DNA from: CAYMKL01 sp964390805
GTDB lineage: Bacteria > Chloroflexota > Anaerolineae > VGOG01
DNA: 64,000 bases
Direction of reading: 5' to 3'
Assembly (NCBI GenBank): GCA_964390805.1
Contig: CAYMKL010000012.1
Span: forward strand, 15,662-79,661
Shown here one piece after another: positions 53,029-61,800 of this stretch. Numbering within the stretch: the stretch's first letter is position 1; each line of letters starts with the position of its first letter. The translations under genes were made by a program, and so were the position numbers. The notes under the pieces are model-generated. The model made no database searches, was not told the origin of the DNA, and was given only the letters and a program-made list of their open reading frames with translations.

Positions 53029-54001
53029 CGAAAGCTCCCGCTTTGGATTTTGAGCTTTGAACTTTGAACTTATCTGTGTACCAAGCAATGGTCTTTCTCA
53101 GTCCATCTTCCAGACCTACCTGCGACTGCCAGCCCAGCAGCTCCCTGGCTTTGCTGCTGTCGGCGTAGAGTCGCCATATCTCCCTGGGACGGTAGGGCAA
53201 GGCCCCGATTAGGGGCTTCACGGGATTGCCCATCAACTCCAGCACCTTCAGCACCACATCCTTGATGGGGCGCTCTTCTCCCGTGCCCAGGTTGATGGTC
53301 TGCCCGATGGCCCTTTCCGAAAGGGAGGCCCTGATGTAGCCCTCGACCACATCGTCAACGTAGGTGAAATCGCGGGTCTGCTCTCCCCCGGTCATCTCAA
53401 AGTCCTGCCCTCGTAGGGCAGAGATGATCGTCTGGGGGATGAGAGCTCGTGCGCTCTGGCGCGGCCCGTAGATGGTGAAGGGCCGCAGGGTGACGATGGG
53501 GTAGCCGCGCGTTCTGTGATACATGTTGCAAAAGAGCCAGGCCGCCGACTTGGAGGCGGCGTAGGCGTTGATGGGATCAATCATCTGATCCTCGTGCATG
53601 GGCGGAGTATTATGACCGTACTCGTAGCAGGTGCCAGTGTTGATGAAGCAATCGCAGTCTGTCTCTCTGAGCGCCTCCAGGAGGTTGAGTGTCCCCATCA
53701 CGTTGACTTGCACGGCAAGCGTCGGATCTATGCCGGGCTCGGTGACGCCCACGGCGGCCAGGTGATAGACCTTGCGCGGCTGACATTCTCGCACTAACTG
53801 CCGCACCATCTGGCTGTCACGCAGGTCAACCTGGTGGGCGCGCACCTTGTCTGGGATGATTGTGACGTTGGCTTGGTTTGCTCCAGGCTCGACAGCTAGT
53901 GTGACCTCGGCCCCCTCGGCCACCAGCCGCTTCGCCAGGTGCGAGCCGATGAAGCCGGTGGCGCCGGTGACCACAACGCGCACGTCCTCCAGTGATTTCA
54001 T
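53021..54001 (-). CDS. NAD(P)-dependent sugar-nucleotide epimerase/reductase, CDP-dideoxyhexose pathway candidate
   Basis: The 326-residue extended SDR has VVTGATGFIGSHLAKRLVAEG, YHLAAVGVTEPG, NTGTCYEYGH, the YxxxK pair in INAYAASKSAAW, and RPFTIYGPRQSARALIPQTI. Its place between rfbG and rfbH suggests the 4-reductase that finishes a CDP-3,6-dideoxyhexose (abequose- or paratose-synthase-like), but UDP- or GDP-sugar epimerases share these features. The last residues (FKVQSSKSKAGAF) are from TTTGAAC/TTTGAGC heptads. It overlaps rfbH by eight bases and starts 15 bases after the antitoxin gene. Confidence 0.75.
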   Translation of the reverse strand: MKSLEDVRVVVTGATGFIGSHLAKRLVAEGAEVTLAVEPGANQANVTIIPDKVRAHQVDLRDSQMVRQLVRECQPRKVYHLAAVGVTEPGIDPTLAVQVNVMGTLNLLEALRETDCDCFINTGTCYEYGHNTPPMHEDQMIDPINAYAASKSAAWLFCNMYHRTRGYPIVTLRPFTIYGPRQSARALIPQTIISALRGQDFEMTGGEQTRDFTYVDDVVEGYIRASLSERAIGQTINLGTGEERPIKDVVLKVLELMGNPVKPLIGALPYRPREIWRLYADSSKARELLGWQSQVGLEDGLRKTIAWYTDKFKVQSSKSKAGAFDE

Positions 54002-54016
54002 TCTCCGACCTCGGCA

Positions 54017-54340
54017 TCAACGACCGCCACGACGGGCACGACGCATCTCCTTGACTTCGTTCATGGCGAGGGTTATTTCAGCCTCTATCTCTTCGGGCGA
54101 GTACTGAGTCGGGCGGCTGTGCACTTCCGCTAAGAGACGATCGAACCGCTCCTTCCAATTAGCTTCCGCCTCGCCCCGTTCGCGCTTTGCCAGATCCTGC
54201 AACCGCCGATACTCCTCAAAGGAGAGCACAACTGCCACCGGCTGTCCATCCAGCTCTAGGATCACAGGCACTTTCAAATCTACTACTACAGCGCCGTGGG
54301 TTGCTTGAGCTTCTTTCACTTCCTTGGACTCAGCCATCAT
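54017..54340 (-). CDS. Phd/YefM-like antitoxin without adjacent toxin
   Basis: The ATG at 54340 has GAGGAG five bases upstream and gives 107 residues. The N-terminal part has VDLKVPVILELDGQPVAVVLSFEEYRRLQDLAKRE, which resembles the Phd/YefM antitoxin fold (a strand pair followed by the EEYxRL helix). The C-terminal half is helical and basic at its end (RRARRGGR) and might bind DNA or a toxin. The usual small Doc/RelE toxin gene is not found on either side. It overlaps the rfbG 3' end by 11 bases, so it is coupled to the dideoxyhexose genes. Confidence 0.65.
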   Translation of the reverse strand: MMAESKEVKEAQATHGAVVVDLKVPVILELDGQPVAVVLSFEEYRRLQDLAKRERGEAEANWKERFDRLLAEVHSRPTQYSPEEIEAEITLAMNEVKEMRRARRGGR

Positions 54341-55370
54341 GATTCTCCTCAGCAAAGAACTCCCGATACCACTCCAGCGTCTCCCGCAGACCAGCCTCTA
54401 ACGTCCACCGCGGCTCCCAACCCAACAGGCGTCGAGCTCTGTCACTATCAAGGAATTGATGACGTATCTCGTGAAGGGATTGGTTGAGAATGATGGGCTC
54501 CAGGTCCGGACGACCGGCCACCTCCAGGATGGCTTCGATGATCTCCAACACTGTCTTAGGGTCGTTGAGGCCGAAGTTGAAAGCCTCTCCCCGGATCGCA
54601 GGGTCGTCCAGGTGTTCGGCCAGCAGGATGTAAGCGCTGACGATGTCCTCGATGTAGAGATAGTCGCGCGTCAGTGTGCCGTCGCTGCGCACGATGGGCC
54701 GTTTGCCCTGGAGCACCGAGCGTATGGTGCCCGGCACCACTCGATCCCAGTGCAGGTCGCCGCCGCCGTAGATGTTGCCGCAGCGGGTGATACCCAGCGG
54801 CAGACCGTAGGTCTCAGCGTAGGCCAGGGCGATGAGATCGGCGCAGGACTTGGAGACGTCGTAGGGATGCCGCCCTTGTAACGGCGCGTCCTCGCTGTAG
54901 GGTAGAACCTCGTGCTCCCCGTAGGCTTTGTCGCTGGAGGCGATCACCAACCGCGTGAGGGTCGGGCAGCGGCGGGCGACCTCCAATAGGATCCACGTGC
55001 CCTTGATGTTGGTCTCGAAGGTGGACAGCGGAGCACGGTTGGCGACTGTGACCAGGGCCTGGGCCGCCAGGTGGAAGCAGGTGTCAATCTCGTATTCGTT
55101 GAAGACCCGCTCCATCAGGGCGTAGTCGGTCACTGAGCCGCGCACGCGGACGATGTGTTGGTCGTAGCCCAAACGGACGAGCTGCGACCGGGGATCCTCG
55201 TCGTAGATCAGCCCCACCACGTTGGCCCCTCGGTCCACCAGGGCCATGGTCAGCCAGGAACCCAGGATGCCGGTGCAGCCGGTGATGAACACGTTTCTAT
55301 CCCGCAATCGTCCTGAGCCTGTCGAAGGGCATTTGAACTTTGAGCTTTGAGCTTTGAACTTCATTGTCAT
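54330..55370 (-). CDS. rfbG: CDP-glucose 4,6-dehydratase
   Basis: The 346-residue SDR converts CDP-D-glucose to CDP-4-keto-6-deoxyglucose. It has VFITGCTGILGSWLTMAL, FHLAAQALVTVANRAPLSTFETN, IASSDKAYGEHE and the family-specific GITRCGNIYGGGDLHWDRVV with VRSDGTLTRDYLYIEDIV. The ATG at 55370 overlaps the rfbF stop by four bases (ATGA). The longer open frame lies over rfbF. The first 20 residues (KFKAQSSKFKCPSTGSGR) are made from a TTTGAGC heptad run followed by a CCTGAGCCTGTCGAAGG copy, so the native enzyme probably began nearer RDRNVFITG. Confidence 0.93.
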   Translation of the reverse strand: MTMKFKAQSSKFKCPSTGSGRLRDRNVFITGCTGILGSWLTMALVDRGANVVGLIYDEDPRSQLVRLGYDQHIVRVRGSVTDYALMERVFNEYEIDTCFHLAAQALVTVANRAPLSTFETNIKGTWILLEVARRCPTLTRLVIASSDKAYGEHEVLPYSEDAPLQGRHPYDVSKSCADLIALAYAETYGLPLGITRCGNIYGGGDLHWDRVVPGTIRSVLQGKRPIVRSDGTLTRDYLYIEDIVSAYILLAEHLDDPAIRGEAFNFGLNDPKTVLEIIEAILEVAGRPDLEPIILNQSLHEIRHQFLDSDRARRLLGWEPRWTLEAGLRETLEWYREFFAEENHDG

Positions 55371-56152
55371 TCCCAAATCTTCCACGGCGCGTTGCCTGAG
55401 GCCCACAACTCGTTCAAGATGCGTAGATCGGTTCGCGTGTCCATGCACTGCCAAAAGCCGTCGTGACGATAGACGGCCAGTTGCCCATCGGCAGCCAGTT
55501 GCTCCAGAGGCTCCTTTTCCAGGACGCTGTTCTCATCGAGGTAGTCGAACACTTGTCGGTTGAAGACGAAGAAGCCGCCGCTGACCAGGCCGTTCACTTG
55601 AGGCTTCTCTTTGAAGGCGGTGACCAGGCCGCTGCCATCGCTCTGCACCACGCCGAAACGAGAGAAGGGGTGCACCCCGGTCACGGTGGCGATTCTTCCC
55701 ATTTCCTGATGAAACCTCAGCAAGTCGGCTATGACGATGTTGGCCACACCGTCGCCGTAGCTGGCGAAGAAGGCGGCATCCTGCTCAATGTACTTCTCGA
55801 TCCGCTTGATGCGGCCGCCGGTGTTGGTCTCCAGCCCGGTATCGGCCAGGGTGACGGTGAAGTCCTCCTCGCTGTGAGTGTCATGGAAGGCAAGCTCTTG
55901 CTTCGACCCCAGGGTGATGGTGAAGTCCCTGGTCATGCACTCGTAGTCGAGAAAGTGGCGCTTGATCATCTCGCCCTTGTAGCCCAGACACAGCACGAAA
56001 TCCTTGTAGCCGTAGTGAGCGTAGATTTTCATGATGTGCCAGAGGATGGGCTTATCGCCGATGGGCACTAGCGGCTTGGGCCGGAACTCCGTCTCGTGCT
56101 CCATGCGGGTGCCCCTTCCGCCGCAGAGTATGACCACTTTCTTAGGTCCCAT
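55367..56152 (-). CDS. rfbF: Glucose-1-phosphate cytidylyltransferase
   Basis: The 261-residue enzyme makes CDP-glucose from CTP and glucose 1-phosphate. It has the nucleotidyltransferase loop VVILCGGRGTRM, then FRPKPLVPIGDKPILWHIMKIYAHYG, LGYKGEMIKRHFLDYE, and the RfbF-specific CMDTRTDLRILNELW at its end. It overlaps the MetE-like gene by 11 bases. This gene, rfbG, the SDR and rfbH together form the early CDP-3,6-dideoxyhexose pathway. Unlike its neighbours it carries no obvious repeat insertion. Confidence 0.95.
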   Translation of the reverse strand: MGPKKVVILCGGRGTRMEHETEFRPKPLVPIGDKPILWHIMKIYAHYGYKDFVLCLGYKGEMIKRHFLDYECMTRDFTITLGSKQELAFHDTHSEEDFTVTLADTGLETNTGGRIKRIEKYIEQDAAFFASYGDGVANIVIADLLRFHQEMGRIATVTGVHPFSRFGVVQSDGSGLVTAFKEKPQVNGLVSGGFFVFNRQVFDYLDENSVLEKEPLEQLAADGQLAVYRHDGFWQCMDTRTDLRILNELWASGNAPWKIWE

Positions 56153-57168
56153 ATCTCTCCCTCATCGTTTCCGAGACCCCCACTGTCAACTCGAAAGCTC
56201 GCTCCGCTGCTTCCTCCGAGAGGGTGCGTAGGCCGCAAGAGGGGGTGATTAGCGAGGAATTGATGAGATCATCAAGGGAGATGCCTTTTCTCACCAGAAG
56301 GTTCATCGCTTCGTGCAGCCGCGCCACCAGGCTCTCCACTGTCTCGTTCATTAAGGCCTCTTCGTTATCGGCGGGGACGATGCCCCAGGCGATGATGCCA
56401 CCGCGTTTCAGGAAGGCCCTCACCTCTTCGACGTACAGGGCAAAGGCCTGGACGTAGTGGTAGGTGTCGAAGCTGATTATCTCCGCTGAGGTGGAGAGCA
56501 GAACGGACCAGTCGGTGTTGCCGCAGCAGTGAGTGCCTTTGATCCCTGTGAGGCCGGCGAAGACTTCTTCCAAGAGGGTTATCACCTGCTCTCTGTTCAG
56601 GGAGATGTAGGCCGAGCCGAACGCGCTCATGTATGGCTCGTCAATGAAAACGATGGTCGTCGGCGCTATCTGGCGCAGCTCTTGCTCCTGCCAGGTGGCC
56701 TTGAGGCGGAGGTGCTTGGCCAGAGCGTCGGCCAGGATGTCGTCATAGAGCACTGGGCGGCGATGCTGGTCAACCACCGTGAGTCCCCAACTGATGGGCC
56801 CCGTCACCTGGCCCTTCACCACCATCGGCTGGCGGTCGCTGGCCGATAGCGTCTGGAAGAATGTCGCCAGGCCAGCCGCGTAGTCAGCGCCAAGGGTGCC
56901 GTAGCTCAAATCGTTTTCCAGGTAGGCCAGGTACAGACGCTCCAGGCCGGGGTCCAGGTCTTTACTGCGGTCCACGTAGATGCGCTCGTCCTCCAGTGCC
57001 ACTCCGGGGAAGCCCTCGCTGAACTGGACGTACATGTTCTCCAGAAAAGTGCGCTTGGGCAGTTGTGGCCAGGTGGGGATGTGGGGAAAACTATCCAATA
57101 CCAGTGCACAGGCGGCTTGCGGATCGGTATGGGGGAGGCTGCCGAGGTGCAGGGGCAACAGGTTAGGC

Positions 57169-57182
<14 letters not shown>
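56142..57182 (-). CDS. Core-type cobalamin-independent methionine synthase-like protein (MetE C-terminal domain)
   Basis: The 346-residue TIM barrel resembles the catalytic half of MetE without its N-terminal barrel. Zinc-ligand-like residues are present in KGTHCCGNTDWSVLL (H and C) and in the final ITPSCGLRTLSEE (C), with ISFDTYHY nearby. Short core-MetE proteins, described from archaea and from Dehalococcoides, make methionine from homocysteine with corrinoid-bound methyl groups in place of methyl-tetrahydrofolate. A uroporphyrinogen-decarboxylase-family role is the alternative. It overlaps mtnA by 14 bases and so lies under the same SAM-I riboswitch, which suits methionine synthesis or salvage. 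Confidence 0.75.
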
Positions 57183-58287
<1,105 letters not shown>

Positions 58288-58311
58288 GATCGCATTTCCT
58301 CACCAGACAAC

Positions 58312-58336
58312 AAAAAATCTCTCTGGATGAGAGAGA
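58312..58336 (-). terminator. SAM-I riboswitch expression-platform terminator
   Basis: On the minus strand TCTCTCT (58336-58330) pairs with AGAGAGA (58324-58318) around a 5-base loop, followed by six Ts (58317-58312). The competing antiterminator pairs CTCTCATC (58333-58326) with GATGAGAG (58357-58350). The latter is also the 3' strand of P1, so SAM binding would favour termination. Confidence 0.85.
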
Positions 58337-58344
58337 GAGGCAAG

Positions 58345-58535
58345 ATTACCTCTCATCTTCCAGAACGCCGGTGCGGCGCTCTGCCGGAATTGGCACCTTG
58401 TCTGGAAGTTGGAGGCTGGAAATTGGAGAACGGGAACTTCCTGCGTATCCAACCTCCAATATCCAATATCCAATCTCCAAACCGGTTGCCGGGGTTTCTC
58501 AGGGCCGGTCCCTCCACCCCTCTGGATAAGAGTGT
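58345..58535 (-). promoter_or_regulatory. SAM-I (S-box) riboswitch aptamer with enlarged P3 arm
   Basis: On the minus strand the sequence follows the SAM-I consensus: P1 5' strand CTCTTATC (58532-58525), then AGAGGGGTGGAGGGACCGG, CCCTGAGAAACCCC, GGCAACC (58490-58484), and after the P3 arm AAGGTGCCAATTCC (from 58399). Then comes a 9-bp P4 (CAGAGCGCC with GGCGTTCTG) and P1 3' strand GATGAGAG (58357-58350). P1 pairs over eight bases with one G-U. The tip of P3, normally a few bases, is 84 bases here (58400-58483) and consists of TTGGATA/TTGGAGG heptads in inverted arms that can form a long imperfect hairpin. It controls mtnA and probably the genes coupled to it. Confidence 0.93.
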
Positions 58536-58560
58536 CCAGATTATCAGATTATTGGGGCTT

Positions 58561-58589
58561 ATAGTAGCATATCTGAGGAGTTTTGTCAA
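58561..58589 (-). promoter_or_regulatory. Consensus promoter of the SAM-I riboswitch / mtnA operon
   Basis: On the minus strand TTGACA (58589-58584), a spacer of exactly 17 bases, and TACTAT (58566-58561). Transcription should begin near 58553, about 20 bases before the aptamer. It is the best sigma-70-type promoter in the window. Confidence 0.8.
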
Positions 58590-58742
58590 ACTCGGACAAG
58601 TTCAGGGAGTCATCAGCAACACCGTAGCCATTAACGACAGCCTGGACGCCCTAATCAAGCGGAGTGCAACGACGGTGTCTATTTGGCCCTTCTCATGAAG
58701 AACTACAGCTCCTGATTTGGGTGGTAAAGCGTAAAAGCAGCG

Positions 58743-58778
58743 AAGGCCACGAAAGCCTTTCGCGCCTTTCATGGCCTT
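58743..58778. terminator. Long hairpin after the dockerin-protein gene
   Basis: AAGGCCA-C-GAAAG (58743-58755) pairs with CTTTC-A-TGGCCTT (58766-58778) with one mismatch and a 10-base loop. It lies 29 bases beyond the stop at 58808 and is followed leftward by a short T-run (CTTTTACG). It could terminate that gene, or be another dispersed palindrome. The stretch 58590-58740 holds nothing else recognisable. Confidence 0.5.
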
Positions 58779-58807
58779 TCGCGTGTTTAGCGATTCAAAC
58801 CGCACCC

Positions 58808-61800
58808 TTATTCACACACCTCTCCCCAATGCACTACCACCAGCATGATGTCCACGATGTCAATGTCATAGTCATGGTCGAGATCATAGAGTTCTTCGTA
58901 ACAGTCTTCCCCAAGCCGGCAGCGCCACCTGCTGGCCACCTCCATGATGTCGGCAACATCCACTATACAACTGCAGTCGAAGTCCACCTCCAGTGCTGTG
59001 CAAGCTGAGGCACCATACGTGCTGGCCAGGTTGTTGATCCACGTGGTCTCGGTGACCGTCCGGCCGAAGTTTACCGCTACATAGAAAGCGTGTTGTCCGA
59101 ACGTTGGGGCGGTCCACGTGGTCGTGACGATGGCGTATCCAGCGGCGTCCAATTCTGGCAGCATCGTCACGCTGATGCGCGCCGTATCAGTGAAGGGATC
59201 ATCCACATAGAAAGCTGTCTCCACTGGCGGCGCGGCCACGTTGCCGAAGTTGTACACAGTGCCCGTGATGACCACTTGCCCGTCGGATAGCGGCTCTGTC
59301 CACAGGTATAGCGGGCTCACGGCCAGATCCGGCAACACCTGCAAGGTCAGAAGCGCCTCATTGTTGTCGGTAAAGGTCTCAGCGAAGTCCTGCTCTCCCT
59401 CGTTGACGACGGCAACCAGCGGGTAACTCCCCTCGGCCAACGCACCGTAGTCCCAGGGGGTCGTGAGGGTGATGGCTCCGCCAGCCGCCAGCGTGGGCAC
59501 GGTGTCGGTGACAGCCAGAGTGCCGGTGATGGCATCCCAATGGTAGACAATAGTCGTAGTGAGACTGTCCGTGGTGCCGATGTTGTAGATGAGGGCAGAC
59601 AGACCCAAACTAGAACCACTCCAGTAGTCCACGCCCGCCCCCACCAGTTCCAGGTCAGGGCCAAAGGCGAGGAGCGAGGCCCGGTTGTTGGTCTCGTCCG
59701 CCTCGGCGATCTGGTCCTGTGGGTCGGCCACGGCCACCAGTTGCCGCTGGCCGCCTGTGGTTGGGATAGTGTACGTCGTCGTCAGCGTGGCCGTGTACCC
59801 TGCCGCCAGGGTGCCCGACAACATGGCCGTGTTGATGAGGGTGCCGCCTGTATCTGGATCACCATCGTAGAAGGCCACCTGCACGCCTTCCAGTACCAGC
59901 GCGCCGGTGTTGGTCACCGTAGCACTGATGGTCACGCTGGCCCCGGCTTGTGGGTGAGTATCCGAGACAGACAGTGCACCCATAGCCAGGTCCTGTACAA
60001 ACTGGTGGCTCAGGGTGTACAGGTCCGTCTGCCCTTCCACCGGCAGGGTGTAAGTGATAACCTCACCGGTATCGGTGTCTGTTGTAGTGTGCTCCTCCGA
60101 CGAAACCTGGGTCAGCGCGTAGGCCATAACCAGACGGCCTGTCGAGTCCAGTGCCGGTGCCGGGTAGCCCTCGGAGTGCACATCGTTGGTCAGGCGATAG
60201 GGGCGTCCCCAGGTGTTGTGCGCGGCATTGTAGAAGGTCACGAACAGGTCCCGTTGCCCGGCCTGGTGCCCCGTGAAGACCACTGCCAGGTTGTCAACCG
60301 CATCGCGGAGCAGGCGGAATTCGTTCACTACCAAGTCGGGATCAAGAGCCAGGTCAACCTCGGTGCCGGTGGTCAGGTTGCGCAGGCGTAGGGTATTACC
60401 TGCCTGCCAGACCAGCAGGGGTTGGTTCACAGAGTTATAAACCACCTGCGGGTTGGTATGGCCCAGGTCGTCATCGGTGAGTTGCTGGGGCGATGACCAG
60501 GTGCTGCCGTCCCAGTTGCTGGTAAAGAGTTGGAGAGTGGGCGTGATGCTCCCGGTGGGCGTCAGGAAGCGGGTGTAGGCTAGAGTGGCTTGGCCGCCCC
60601 CGTAGCCGGCTGCCAGGTCCACCAACCCGGGGATGTCCTCCACGGCCACCGCAGGGGCGTTCCAACCGGCACCGTCCCACGCAGCGAACATCACCCGGTC
60701 AGGGTTGGCGGTGTCCCCACTGAGCAGCCCGGCCGGGTTCTGGCGCCAGACGGTCAGGACACCTCCCGCGCTGTTGCGGGCCAGGCTGGGCTTGTAATCC
60801 AGGGCGTTGTTGGTGGTAAGCCAGGCGAGGTCGCTCCAGATGTCGCTGGTGGGATCGTATTGAGCCCAGGCGATCTCGATCTTCTTCGTGGTCGTGGTAT
60901 CCAGCGTGGCAGTGATGGGCAGCGCCGGGTCATTCAGCCGTTCCCACACCGCCAGGCCATGGCCACTGCTGTCCCAGGCCACCTGGGAGTCACCGTCTAG
61001 ATAGGTATCGTCGGTGACGCGGCCCGGGGTGCTCCAGGTGTTGCCATCCCAATAGCTATAAGCCAGGTCGAAGTTCTGGCCCAGGGGCTTGTTCACGTCA
61101 TCGTGCACCCAGAGCAGAAGAGCGTTGTCGTTGGCCGGGTTAAGAGCCAGGCTGGGCTCAGTGTAGGTGTAGACGTTGGAGACCAGCACCTCGCCAGCGG
61201 TGATAGTGGCCAGGCCCTCTGTGATGACGCCCAACGCCTGGGAGCTGAAGGGCGTCATCTTGCCAGGGAGCGGCTTGTGGAAGACGGCGTAGGACTTGCG
61301 GTAGCCGTGGCCAAGGAGGTGCCAGGGAGAGTGCGCCACATCCAACGTAGACATTGTATAGGCCAATGCACCTGGTTGCGGGTACACCAGCTCGACTTTG
61401 CCTTCAGCCGTGGTCTTGAACCAAAACACGATGAATTCGACGCCAGCCTTGCCGATCAGGGCCAGCTTGCTGATATGGAGAGATGGATCCGTGGCGAACT
61501 CTGCTTCGCCATCTGCACCGAGATATGCGTGAAACTCCACCGGTTTGACGTAGATGCGTATACCCCCCTCAATTCCTACACTACCCCCGCCCCGGAGCCA
61601 TTCGAGATGTACGTCGGGCTCGAACACAATACTCCCTTCCCCCACGAGTTTCAATTTGCCGTCAACGTAAACATAGCCGTAGCGTTGCAGAAACCGCTCT
61701 ATTCCCAGTCCTTCAGCCAACTTCTTGGCCGCTGTCCCAAGTCCTGGTGAGAGCTCCGCCAGGAAACCCAGGATTGAAGCCCGGTACACCTCCTGCTCGT

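Noticed and set aside
58312..58340. Simple GA-rich microsatellite
   Set aside because: The GAGAGA run is the terminator/antiterminator of the SAM-I riboswitch, placed exactly as required.
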